Source: DATMNR01 sp963702765 (GTDB lineage Bacteria > Chloroflexota > Ktedonobacteria > Ktedonobacterales > Ktedonobacteraceae). Taken from it: a stretch of 64,000 bases of DNA. The stretch's first letter is position 1, and the number at the start of each line of letters is the position of its first letter. This document shows positions 18,612 through 26,593 of the stretch, piece by piece. Location: contig CAVPEB010000042.1 of assembly GCA_963702765.1 (NCBI GenBank), positions 102,011 to 166,010 on the forward strand, written 5' to 3'. The translations under genes and the position numbers were made by a program. The notes under the pieces are model-generated. The model was not told the origin of the DNA and did not search any database. It saw nothing but the letters and a program-made list of their open reading frames with translations.

Positions 18612-19478
18612 ATGGACAATGATGAGCCGTTAACCAGGGAAGACGTAGAGCGTCTGCTTCAAGAAGCAGGGAGTTCCGCGAAGTTGGTTTTGCAGGATCG
18701 TAATTTGGGAGGTATTGACCTCTCAGGTCTCGACCTGAGCTCTGCCAACTTTGACGGGGCCGATTTGAGTGGAGCGAACCTGAGCAGAGCCAACTTGAGC
18801 CGGATCAGACTGGACTTTGCCAATCTGAGTGGCGCTGATTTGAGCTATGCCGACCTGGGCCTGGCAAACTTGAGTGAAGCCGATCTTACTGGGGCAAACC
18901 TGAGCGGAGCCAACCTGGTTGAAGCCTATCTGGTCCGAGCCACCCTGTGCAACGCTAACCTGAACAGTGCCAACCTTGTTTTAGCCTACCTGAGCAAGGC
19001 CGATCTCGCTGGGGCCATCTTGACTGGGGCCAACCTGAATGGAACGGACTTGAGCGGAGTCAACCTGAGCAAGGCCAACCTTGCCCAGTCCGACTCGAGT
19101 GAAGTTGGCACAGGGAATATTGTCACAAATCTGTTTAGAGGTAGAATAAACCGAAGGAGTTTTCTCGTAGGCATTCTGATAAGTTGTAGTCTTTTTCTGA
19201 TCCCCCTCTTGATTGTTTCCCGTGTTCCCTTCAAAACCGGTGTAGCTGCCGTAGTCGCCCTTTTCGTGTTGCTGCTTGGGTGGGTATGCGGGTTCTTGTT
19301 CTCGCTCTCGATTCGTCGATTTCACGACTTCAATAAAAGCGGTCTGTATTACCTCTGGCTCTTCGTTCCCTTCGTCAACGTGTACTTTGGATTCCTCTTA
19401 TTTTTTGAAGAAGGAACGGTCGGCTTGAACCGTTACGGGCAACCACCCGGCCCTTCAGTAGAGCTCTTCTCCGTGTAA
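18612..19478 (+). CDS. Pentapeptide-repeat protein fused to a DUF805 membrane domain
   Basis: The start at ATG 18612 follows AGGGGAG. After about 35 residues come some 25 consecutive A(D/N)Lxx pentapeptides (about 40-185), then a basic linker and two or three membrane spans. The C-terminal block has the DUF805 signature SIRRFHDFNKSG, GLYYLWLFVPFVN, ending GLNRYGQPP. This places a right-handed quadrilateral beta-helix on the cytoplasmic face of the membrane. Function unknown. It is the last gene of the island, followed by the right-end repeat. Confidence 0.75.
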   Translation: MDNDEPLTREDVERLLQEAGSSAKLVLQDRNLGGIDLSGLDLSSANFDGADLSGANLSRANLSRIRLDFANLSGADLSYADLGLANLSEADLTGANLSGANLVEAYLVRATLCNANLNSANLVLAYLSKADLAGAILTGANLNGTDLSGVNLSKANLAQSDSSEVGTGNIVTNLFRGRINRRSFLVGILISCSLFLIPLLIVSRVPFKTGVAAVVALFVLLLGWVCGFLFSLSIRRFHDFNKSGLYYLWLFVPFVNVYFGFLLFFEEGTVGLNRYGQPPGPSVELFSV

Positions 19479-19487
19479 ACATACGTC

Positions 19488-19570
19488 AGACCAAATTCCT
19501 TCCCTTTGTAGGAATTTGGTCTACTCTCGTAAAGTGGCTCTACAGGCCGATTGACAGGTCCGCTCAGACC
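19488..19570 (+). repeat. Element right-end repeat with hairpin (copy 2)
   Basis: Hairpin GACCAAATTCCT / AGGAATTTGGTC, then CTCTCGTAAAGTGGCT, AGGCCGATTGA and CCGCTCAGAC. It matches copy 1 at 14074-14158 in order, spacing and most bases, with compensatory changes in the stem. It is followed at once by the end of the D-aminopeptidase gene. It may also end transcription of the pentapeptide-DUF805 gene. Confidence 0.55.
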
Positions 19571-20385
19571 TAATTCCTATACCAGAACTGGTCCCACGCC
19601 TCCCAAAAATTCTCACCCGTCGAAGTAACTGTGCGCGGGCCCTCGAACTTCACGCCTGTTCTTCCCTTGAAATCAGCAGCACCATCTGGAGAAGCGAGTT
19701 CCACCTTAAACGTTACTGGAGTAGTGAATTTGAGTGGTTTAGGCCAATGCTTCATACTGATGGCCTGGGCGACACGCATCTCAATCAAAGAACACGCATC
19801 CTTGGGAGCCATGTTGATTGAAGAATAGCGCCCCAGTCCAGTCTTGACAGGAGCGGTCACAACATCTTCACCTAGAAGCGCGGTCACCTCACGGCAGGTT
19901 GCCTCGTCACCTGAGACAAAAATAGCAGGAACATCCCAACAGCCCGCGACTGCTGCCAGGATACCGCTTTCACCCACCAGCGTATCGTTGATCCAGGCAT
20001 TGTACCAGGCCTCCGAAGAAACTGTATGACATAGGACGCCATCAGGAGTGCCCGCCATAGCATGAGCGCCCAAAAATAAGATCGCGTCGCAACCTTGCTC
20101 AAATGAAGCAATATATCTTGCCCATGGATAGCCGAAGACATATTGCGCTCCTGATTCCAATTGTTCTGGAATGAAGCTTTTGAAGCTATACGCGCCGCCC
20201 GCACCGTGGCAATCGACGACAACTATTTCTCTTGCCCCAGCTGCCCGCGCTCCACGCACAGCAGCATTCATCTCGTCTGTATATAGTTTTCTGCTTTGCT
20301 CGTAAAAAGCGGTGCCCGCAGAAACTTGATCCCAATGCTCGATACAGGAGATACCTTCCATATCACAGAAAATGACGACGCGCAT
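19570..20385 (-). CDS. D-aminopeptidase, peptidase family M55 (DppA-like)
   Basis: 271 residues beginning MRVVIFCDMEGIS, the metal-binding aspartate and glutamate of DppA. Further M55 ligands follow: VVVDCHGAGG (His), FLGAHAMAG (His), and SSEAWYNAW with the conserved glutamate and tyrosine. These zinc enzymes form decamers that cleave D-amino-acid dipeptides and related peptides. The length matches the family. The gene stands alone and ends at the repeated 14-base sequence that borders the island. Confidence 0.9.
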   Translation of the reverse strand: MRVVIFCDMEGISCIEHWDQVSAGTAFYEQSRKLYTDEMNAAVRGARAAGAREIVVVDCHGAGGAYSFKSFIPEQLESGAQYVFGYPWARYIASFEQGCDAILFLGAHAMAGTPDGVLCHTVSSEAWYNAWINDTLVGESGILAAVAGCWDVPAIFVSGDEATCREVTALLGEDVVTAPVKTGLGRYSSINMAPKDACSLIEMRVAQAISMKHWPKPLKFTTPVTFKVELASPDGAADFKGRTGVKFEGPRTVTSTGENFWEAWDQFWYRN

Positions 20386-20557
20386 ACCTTACCCCTTTCA
20401 AACTACGTGTAATCTACTCTCCAGGATACTAAACAATCCTTATACCTTCAAGCCTCTATGACATAGAATGGTTGCTCAATGTCATAAAAACAAGGTCTCC
20501 TGTAATCAGTAACGGGCAGCCGGGACTCTCATGCGCGAAAAGTGGCCTATTTACCTA

Positions 20558-21032
20558 CTATCTGCCTATAGAACTGGTGTCTTTGCGCTGGCGCTGCTGA
20601 TATTTCTGTTCCAGATGCGCTAGCTTCTTCTGCTGTCTCGGGCTTAATTCATATTCGCGGTACACGCGTTTGCCGATTTTCCAGCCGATATAGCCACAGA
20701 TCACCGCGCCCACAATTGCGAAAATGGTCATAACAATACGTACGCTTATTGAGAGGTTGCCCTGAAACATTTGCGCGAGCGGATCGGCATACAGGCGACT
20801 CAAGATCGCTATCGTCAAACTCAGTAGCAGGCCTACCGTCACGCCCAGACAACAACCAAGTGGGCCACCATTGGTCTCTCCCTGAGCTTCTGGTGGAAGT
20901 TGGATTTTGTCAGAAGCTTGGTCTTCCGCGGTGGCTTCTTCTCCTGATTGGAGTTCTTGCCCTGCTTCTATAGTTATCAGCTATTTCCTCATCATCGCCT
21001 TGTTGATCAGGTGGAGGGAATGGAACTGTCAT
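20558..21032 (-). CDS. Small two-span membrane protein, N-terminal frameshift
   Basis: From ATG 21032 (GGTAGGAG immediately upstream) the protein reads MTVPFPPPDQQGDDEEIADNY, and one base change near 20970 then leads into EAGQELQSGEEATAEDQASDK. A Gly-Cys motif (GGPLGCCLG) and two membrane spans follow (VGLLLSLTIAILSRL; ISVRIVMTIFAIVGAVICGYIGW), then a basic tail ending RQRKDTSSIGR. Without the repair only GTG 20842 onward (94 residues) is read. I recognise no named family; it looks like a small DUF-type membrane protein. Confidence 0.5.
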
Positions 21033-21090
21033 CTCCTACCTTCTTCATGCTTCGAATTCATTCAGGGCATCTTCTGGTATGTTGAGCCGG

Positions 21091-21726
21091 TTAAAAAGTG
21101 CCAAATTGCCTGTCTCCTGCATCGCCTAACCCTGGAAGGATATAGCCAACGTCGTTAAGACTCTCGTCAAGCGCTGCGATATAAATATCAATATCAGGAT
21201 GGGTCTGAGAAAGCTTAAGTAAGCCGTAGGGAGCTGCGATGATGCCTACATAGCAAAGACGAGGAATAGCCCGTCTTTTGAGTACGTTTATCGCGTCAAT
21301 TGCAGAGCCGCCAGTGGCAAGCATAGGATCGACTGCGTAACAAACCTGCAGGTCTACACGGTGCGGGAGTTGATTGTAATACTCCATCGCCTCCAATGTC
21401 TGTTCATCACGGCGCAGGCCGAGGTGCCAGATTTGAGCATCCGGAATAACCTCTCGAAATCCTTCCGCCAGGCCAAGGCCAGCACGTAGGATTGGTGTCA
21501 CTCCTATACCACCTGCCAGACGTTGACTGATCATTGGCCCCATTGGTGTCTCTAACGGAATAGACTCAAGCGCGAGCGTTTCCGTAGCTTCGTAAGCGAG
21601 CAGCGCGCCAATCTCCTTCACATGACGATAAAACTCGGGTGGTTGTGTGTTTTTATCGCGTAATGCAGTCATTTTATGCGCCATTACCGGGTGGGAAGAA
21701 ATATGCACGCGAGGCAAATTCAACAC
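21091..21726 (-). CDS. upp: Uracil phosphoribosyltransferase
   Basis: 211 residues, matching the family length. It converts uracil and PRPP to UMP in pyrimidine salvage. Conserved pieces: NLPRVHISSHPVMAHKMTALRD at the N-terminus, the PRPP-binding loop DPMLATGGSAIDAI, and the uracil-binding end YILPGLGDAGDRQFGT. The in-frame start is GTG 21726, but the best ribosome binding site serves the short frame just upstream at 21805 (see there). Confidence 0.92.
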   Translation of the reverse strand: MLNLPRVHISSHPVMAHKMTALRDKNTQPPEFYRHVKEIGALLAYEATETLALESIPLETPMGPMISQRLAGGIGVTPILRAGLGLAEGFREVIPDAQIWHLGLRRDEQTLEAMEYYNQLPHRVDLQVCYAVDPMLATGGSAIDAINVLKRRAIPRLCYVGIIAAPYGLLKLSQTHPDIDIYIAALDESLNDVGYILPGLGDAGDRQFGTF

Positions 21727-21727
21727 C

Positions 21728-21805
21728 TCATCCCGACTCGGTTGGTGGTACGCCTTGCATGGGCAAATTCGGACGCCCTCCGCTCGATGTAGTCGTTTCG
21801 GTCAT
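21728..21805 (-). CDS. Short frame upstream of upp: leader peptide or displaced N-terminus
   Basis: ATG 21805 has AAAGGAGTA at ideal spacing and encodes 25 residues (MTETTTSSGGRPNLPMQGVP then PTESG). It stops at TGA 21728, two bases before the GTG start of upp. Either it is a coupled leader peptide, or a one-base error near 21733 has cut an N-terminal extension of Upp (TES joining DEVLNLPRV). Confidence 0.4.
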   Translation of the reverse strand: MTETTTSSGGRPNLPMQGVPPTESG

Positions 21806-21886
21806 AAAAATATACTCCTTTTTGCTATTGCACTTAACACATTTTACCAGAGTTACCTGGAAGGCGTCGAATCTTATCAACTGTGC

Positions 21887-21892
21887 TATACT
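21887..21892 (+). promoter_or_regulatory. Putative -10 box (TATACT) of a leaderless mRNA
   Basis: TATACT lies 6 bases before the ATG of the DUF503 gene (21899), which has no Shine-Dalgarno sequence. With a start site 6-7 bases downstream of the -10 box, the transcript would begin at the start codon. No good -35 box is visible. Confidence 0.4.
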
Positions 21893-21898
21893 AGCTGC

Positions 21899-22189
21899 AT
21901 GAAAGTTGGAGTGAGCCAGATCACGTTACATTTGCCTGGGTGTCACTCGTTAAAAGATAAACGCCAGGTACTTCAATCTATTATGACCAGGACACGCCAG
22001 AAGTATGAAATTGCGATTGCGGAAGTCGATGAACAAGACCACTGGCAAATCGCTAAACTTGGCGTGAGTTGCGTCAGCAATAGTAGCCAGCATATTGATC
22101 AAATTCTGGGAAATGTTCTGCGTTTTATTGAAGAGACGCGCCCGGATATTATAGTGACCACTACAGAGGTCGAAATTATCAATTGGTAG
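21899..22189 (+). CDS. DUF503 family protein
   Basis: 96 residues, the usual length for DUF503 (YlxP-like). It shows MKVGVSQITLHLPGCHSLKDKR, including the LPxxxSLKxKR motif, and ends VTTTEVEIINW. In other bacteria such genes accompany rbfA and infB; function is unknown. Here it precedes the wecG/tagA-like gene by 10 bases, suggesting an operon. Confidence 0.8.
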   Translation: MKVGVSQITLHLPGCHSLKDKRQVLQSIMTRTRQKYEIAIAEVDEQDHWQIAKLGVSCVSNSSQHIDQILGNVLRFIEETRPDIIVTTTEVEIINW

Positions 22190-22199
22190 AAACACAAGT

Positions 22200-22998
22200 A
22201 TGTCGTTACAGTTAGATTCTATGCCCCAACAAAGTTTACCCGCGTCTGTATACGTCCTTGGTGTGAGAGTCGACCGGGTCTCTCAATTGCAGGCGCTTGA
22301 TATCATTGATCACATCATCGCCTCGCGCCGTTCCAGCGGAAACACATCGCAATGCCAGCAGATCGTGACCGTCAACACCGAGTTCGTAATGGCTGCTCAG
22401 AAGAATCATGAGTTTCGTCATGCCATCAACAATGCTGCTCTCACTGTTGCCGATGGCATCGGTGTCGTCTGGGCAACGCGTTTCGTGGGTTTTCCAACTC
22501 CAGAGCGCATTACCGGCACTGATACACTGATAGCATTAGCGAAACGTTGTGCGGAGAAGGGCTATCGTCTCTATCTGCTTGGCGCTGCACCAGGTATAGC
22601 CGAACAGGCCGGAGAACGTTTGCAGGCGCTTGCCCCTGGACTCCAAATAGCTGGCGCCTATGCTGGTTCACCTTCCCCTGACGAAGTGGATGCCATTATC
22701 GAGCGTATTCATGCGGCGAATGCAGATATACTGTGTGTTGCTTATGGCGCTCCGGCACAGGATCTCTGGATATCATCACAATCTCTCTCGATTACCCGCT
22801 GCAATCGCAATGGGAGTTGGTGGAGCATACGATTTCCTCTCGGGACGCCAGCGACGCGCGCCACAGATAATGCAACGTATGGGCCTGGAATGGCTCTATC
22901 GACTGTACCGCGAACCATGGCGCTGGAAACGCATGCTGGCATTACCTCATTTCCTGATAAAGGTGCTTTTGAGAGGACGTAAAAAGCAAGATGGGTGA
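22200..22998 (+). CDS. WecG/TagA/CpsF family glycosyltransferase, single frameshift
   Basis: A GT26 enzyme that transfers an aminosugar to a lipid-linked precursor during envelope polysaccharide or teichoic acid synthesis. Visible: VLGVRVDRVSQLQALD, TVNTEFVMAAQ, ADGIGVVWATR, RITGTDTL, YLLGAAPG, then APAQDLWIS. One base is lost or gained near 22770, after which the other frame continues NLSRLPAAIAMGVGGAYDFLSG to the basic C-terminal LYREPWRW and the stop at 22998. Repaired length about 265. It overlaps the next gene start by 8 bases. Confidence 0.8.
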
Positions 22999-24004
22999 AT
23001 TTCATATAGACAAGTCGAGCCTACATTTGCTTATTTCAAGCTTTGTAAATAAGCGTGTGTTGGTGATTGGAGATATGGTTGCTGACGAGTACTTGATCGG
23101 TAAACCGAAAAGTATCTCTCGTGAAGCCCCCGTATTGATCCTGGAACTGGACGAGGAGCGAACTATTCCTGGTGGTGCGTTGAATGTTGCTGTTAATGCT
23201 CGCACGCTTGGCGCGGAAGTTTTTCTCGCGGGTGTTGTCGGTGACGATTTGCCAGGCCAGCGTTTGCGTCGCTCTATTGCTGAACTGGGAATGCAACAGG
23301 AGGGACTCGTCACCGATGCACACCGTCCCACTTCCACCAAAACACGTATTCTTGCTGGTAGCCCTCAAATAGTCCAACAGCAAATAGTGCGCATTGATCG
23401 TGTTGATACCTCAGATATAGAGCAGCCGGGCAAAGGATATATCTGCGACTATATTCGGCACATCTTGCCCGCGGTCGATGCGATTGTCCTCTCAGATTAT
23501 GCAAACGGTGTCATTAGTCCTGATATTATTGCAACCTGCATTCCTATGGCAACTGAACTGAATAAGGTGGTTGTAGTGGATTCGCATGGCTCACTTTTCC
23601 GTTTTCAAGGTGTCACAGCTCTCACACCAAATCAACCAGAAGCAGAATTAACGCTTGGTAAAGCCATCATGTCGCAGGCTGATCTTGAAGAAGCAGGGCA
23701 ACAATTGCTTGATGGAAGCCATGCCAGAAGTGTTCTTGTAACACGTGGTGGAGAGGGTATGAGCCTGTTCGAGATTGATAAACCTCCGCTGCACTTGCCA
23801 GTGCATCAATTAGATCATGGCATCGAAGTTGTCGATACGAATGGCGCGGGTGATACTGTAGCGGCAACCTTTACACTGGCTCTCACCGCCGGAGCAAGCT
23901 TTGCGGAATCTGCCTATCTTGCGAATGCTGCTGCCGCGCTTGTTGTGCGCCGCCTGGGATGTGCCAGCAATACGCCAGAAGAATTGATCAAGGCAATTGT
24001 ATAA
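22991..24004 (+). CDS. hldA: PfkB-family heptose-7-phosphate kinase (HldA/RfaE1-like)
   Basis: 337 residues of the ribokinase/PfkB fold. N-terminal VLVIGDMVADEYLIGKPKSISREAP and VPGGALN-type signature (IPGGALNVAVNARTLGA) are typical of the RfaE1 half of HldE. The C-terminal DTNGAGDTVAATF supplies the catalytic aspartate. Expected reaction: phosphorylation of D-glycero-D-manno-heptose 7-phosphate to the 1,7-bisphosphate. The nucleotidyltransferase half is a separate gene at 25256. It overlaps the wecG/tagA-like gene. Confidence 0.8.
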   Translation: MGEFHIDKSSLHLLISSFVNKRVLVIGDMVADEYLIGKPKSISREAPVLILELDEERTIPGGALNVAVNARTLGAEVFLAGVVGDDLPGQRLRRSIAELGMQQEGLVTDAHRPTSTKTRILAGSPQIVQQQIVRIDRVDTSDIEQPGKGYICDYIRHILPAVDAIVLSDYANGVISPDIIATCIPMATELNKVVVVDSHGSLFRFQGVTALTPNQPEAELTLGKAIMSQADLEEAGQQLLDGSHARSVLVTRGGEGMSLFEIDKPPLHLPVHQLDHGIEVVDTNGAGDTVAATFTLALTAGASFAESAYLANAAAALVVRRLGCASNTPEELIKAIV

Positions 24005-24017
24005 TTGCTGTCTATCT

Positions 24018-25040
24018 CTACAATAGAGATCGCCAAACCTGAACTATGCCTTCATCATCACCTGAGACGATGTATTTACCGTTTGGAGACCAGCTAACAG
24101 CAATGACCTCAAGATGATGCCCCAGGTATGTGTTCATTGGAGTACCTGTACTGGCATCCCAAATCTGCACTGTCTTATTGGAGTCTGCTGTAGCAATATA
24201 GTTCCCTTTAGGAGACCATGCAATGCCATTTATCCAGTCGAGACGGCAGCATCCAATCCAGAGAGTTTTGCCTGTAAATGCATTCCACATTTGCACCGAT
24301 TTGTCGATACTCACCGAGGCAATGAGATGGCCATCAGGCGACCACACTGCACCAGTCACAATGGAATTGTGCCCGTGATAGCTCGTCAGAGTTTTACCCG
24401 TAAATGCATTCCAGACCAGTATCGTTTTATCAAGGCCGCTCGAAGCAAGCAATGTGCCATCAGGAGACCATTCAGCCGTCATGACCCAGTTGGTATGTCC
24501 TCTGTACACCAGTAATGTACGTGTTGTGGCATGAGCTCCTATACTCCAGACTTGCACGGTCTTGTCATAACTACTGGATGCAAGATAATTTCCACCAGGC
24601 GACCATTTCACATCTGTTACAACATCTGTGTGACCATAGTAGGTTAAAATGTGTCGACCGGTCAGAGCTTCCCAAATTTGCACAGTCTTATCAAAACTCG
24701 CCGAGGCGATATATTTGCCGTCGGGAGACCATGCGACCGCGGTAACCCAGTTGGAGTGTCCTCGATAGACAGTGTACAGTTGACCGGTTAAAGCATTCCA
24801 AACTTGCACGGTTTTATCAAAACCTGCCGAAGCGATATATTTGCCGTCGGGAGACCATGCGACTGTAGAAATACCGTTATGATGGCCACGATACGTAAAA
24901 AGAGTGCCGCCTATAGGGATGGAAATATCCGGTTGAGTTGGAGCTTGACGAGAGGCAACAGACGAACAGGAGCTTAAAAAGATGACCATACAACACATGA
25001 CGAGGAGAAAAAAGCCTGCTTTCCTGCGTGTGTTGTGCAT
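24018..25040 (-). CDS. WD40-repeat lipoprotein
   Basis: The chosen start is ATG 25040 (AAGGA upstream), which gives a signal peptide ending in the lipobox LSSC. An upstream extension to 25229 is open but lacks a site. Seven WD40 blades follow, each reading GHxxxVxxVAWSPDGKYIAS then DKTVQVWNA (24060-24900), enough for one closed propeller. It would be anchored on the outer face of the membrane as a protein scaffold. It sits convergent between the two heptose genes. Confidence 0.8.
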   Translation of the reverse strand: MHNTRRKAGFFLLVMCCMVIFLSSCSSVASRQAPTQPDISIPIGGTLFTYRGHHNGISTVAWSPDGKYIASAGFDKTVQVWNALTGQLYTVYRGHSNWVTAVAWSPDGKYIASASFDKTVQIWEALTGRHILTYYGHTDVVTDVKWSPGGNYLASSSYDKTVQVWSIGAHATTRTLLVYRGHTNWVMTAEWSPDGTLLASSGLDKTILVWNAFTGKTLTSYHGHNSIVTGAVWSPDGHLIASVSIDKSVQMWNAFTGKTLWIGCCRLDWINGIAWSPKGNYIATADSNKTVQIWDASTGTPMNTYLGHHLEVIAVSWSPNGKYIVSGDDEGIVQVWRSLL

Positions 25041-25255
25041 GATGTTTTCCTTAAGGATAAACCCGCTGACTCTAAAAATACTACCTGAAAGATTGCATAA
25101 TTGCAACAAGCAAGCGGCTAATAAAAAACACTTGAAACATCGAAATCCAGGGGTTTGGCTATCACATTGTATTCCAACATCGACCTGAGAAATTCCATTC
25201 CTTCTTGTCAAAAGGCATTTGAAGGACATGTTATACTGTATCCAAATTAAGGATA

Positions 25256-25789
25256 ATGAAGAAAACGACGATGTTTAGCACAAACGCAACACATAAGAAA
25301 ATGCTCGATCGAGATACACTTGCCAGCGAAGTTCATCGCAGGCAAACAGCAGGCGAGCGTGGGGTCTTCACAAACGGCTGTTTTGACCTGCTACACCTTG
25401 GGCACGTCTGTTACTTGCAAGAGGCGCGTGCTCTGGGAGATTTCTTGATCCTGGGCCTCAATAGTGACGAAGGAGTCCGGCAATTAAAGGGGGCAGGCAG
25501 GCCGCTTGTACCCGAAGATGAACGTGCTAAAATCCTTGCAGCGCTCATGTGTATTGATTATGTGACCATATTTTCTGAACCGACGGCTGGTCCACTGGTA
25601 GCAATATTGCAGCCGTCGATCTACGTCAAAGGTGGCGATTATGCTGGTTCAGAAAACAATACTCCGGACGCTGATCGCTTGCCTGAAGCAAAGGTCGTGC
25701 GACAATATGGCGGGCACGTGCGCCTTATACCGTATTTACCACACCACTCAACAACCGAGTTAATAGCAGCTATCAAACGTTTGCCTTGA
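25256..25789 (+). CDS. hldC: Heptose-1-phosphate nucleotidyltransferase (HldC/RfaE2-like)
   Basis: 177 residues with GVFTNGCFDLLHLGHVCYL, the HxGH nucleotidyltransferase motif, LGLNSDEGVRQLKG, and the ISPE-like YVKGGDYAG. It activates heptose 1-phosphate with a nucleotide, giving ADP-heptose. The start at ATG 25256 has AAGGA upstream; ATG 25271 is the alternative. Together with hldA it forms a split HldE pathway. A gmhA isomerase and gmhB phosphatase are not in the window. Confidence 0.85.
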   Translation: MKKTTMFSTNATHKKMLDRDTLASEVHRRQTAGERGVFTNGCFDLLHLGHVCYLQEARALGDFLILGLNSDEGVRQLKGAGRPLVPEDERAKILAALMCIDYVTIFSEPTAGPLVAILQPSIYVKGGDYAGSENNTPDADRLPEAKVVRQYGGHVRLIPYLPHHSTTELIAAIKRLP

Positions 25790-25819
25790 TGTTCTCTTTT
25801 GTCATGCTAAATCGTTTAA
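25790..25819 (+). repeat. 30-bp direct repeat, left copy, flanking the TnpB remnant
   Basis: TGTTCTCTTTTGTCATGCTA followed by AATCGTTTAA, identical to 26507-26536. It begins at the hldC stop region. TTGAT, a known target-adjacent motif for some TnpB elements, sits directly before it (25786-25790). Confidence 0.7.
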
Positions 25820-25854
25820 ATGTATATGAACCTGGGTTCTTAATGCGAATGAAA

Positions 25855-25920
25855 TACCCCTCCTGTAGGGGCGAGGGTGGTGGGATGCGGAGGTGTGGGC
25901 CTTTATGGTCGCCCGCCGTC
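25855..25920. repeat. GGGCCTTTATGGTCGCCCG dispersed repeat
   Basis: CTGTAGGGGCGAGGGTGG and GGGCCTTTATGGTCGCCCG in one copy. The same text occurs as both arms of the inverted repeat at 32711-32928. Confidence 0.6.
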
Positions 25921-25941
25921 CCCAATGAATGTGACCCTATC

Positions 25942-26490
25942 CTATTCATAACCCTGACTCGCCATAAAGCCACGCGACAGGTGATTGACTTCTGCGTAAA
26001 AGAACAGGTTGGAACGCTCTTCGTTGGTAATCCCCATGGGGTCCGTCATCAAAAGAACGGGCGACACCACAACCAACGCATGGCCCTGTGGGAATATGGC
26101 AAAGACATTGATTATCTCGCGCACAAAAGCAAACAGGCTCACATGTCGAGCTTCACCGGCTCCGAACGAGGAACCAGCAGCCGGTGTCCTTCCTGTGGGC
26201 ATAAGCACAAGCCGCGCAATCGGCAATGGACCTGTAAGCAATGTAGTTTCCAGGGACATCGGGACCTTGTGGGGTCCGTCAATATGCATACGCTCGCCTT
26301 TGGTGAGCAGGTGGAGTTTCCTCGTTCCTTCACGTATCTCCGTCCTGGGTTGACCAGGAAAAGGAGTAGTAGGGCAGACACGCCCCTCCGTTGTCTGAGT
26401 GAATCACCGGCTCAACCACGTATCGCGGATACGGTCTCTTCGGAGATAGGCTTCCCCGGTGATGCTGTTCAGAAGCCCGTCTGCCTTTAG
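25942..26490 (+). pseudogene. IS200/IS605-type TnpB, C-terminal remnant
   Basis: Only the last third of a TnpB protein is present. ATRQVIDFCVKEQVGTLFVGN carries the RuvC-II beginning, then a zinc ribbon (CPSCGHKHKPRNRQWTCKQC) and the last RuvC piece HRDLVGSVNM. The N-terminal domain and first catalytic aspartate are missing, replaced by a dispersed repeat. It cannot encode a working nuclease. The 3' end keeps the typical right-end sequence. Confidence 0.8.
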
Positions 26491-26505
26491 GCGACGGGAG
26501 TGTCA
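26330..26505 (+). ncRNA. Candidate omega-RNA / IS605 right-end remnant
   Basis: The segment downstream of the TnpB zinc ribbon to GGCGACGGGAGTGTCA forms several GC-rich hairpins, ending with CCCGTCTGCCTTTAGGCGACGGG split as CCCGTC / GACGGG around GCCTTTAGGC. This is where TnpB guide RNAs and the right-end hairpin lie. No experimental support; call rests on position and structure. Confidence 0.35.
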
Positions 26506-26506
26506 C

Positions 26507-26536
26507 TGTTCTCTTTTGTCATGCTAAATCGTTTAA
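26507..26536 (+). repeat. 30-bp direct repeat, right copy
   Basis: Identical to 25790-25819. It precedes the murJ-like gene by about 57 bases. Together the copies bound a 687-base segment holding the TnpB remnant. Confidence 0.7.
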
Positions 26537-26593
26537 CAGTGTATGATCCAATAAAAATAAACTCATTATCCCAATGGGAGCATTTCTCTTCAT

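Noticed and set aside
7755..19583. 14-base direct repeat CTAATTCCTATACC at 7755 and 19570
   Set aside because: Tempting as island borders, but several 14-base matches are expected by chance in 64 kb; the 47-bp repeat is stronger.
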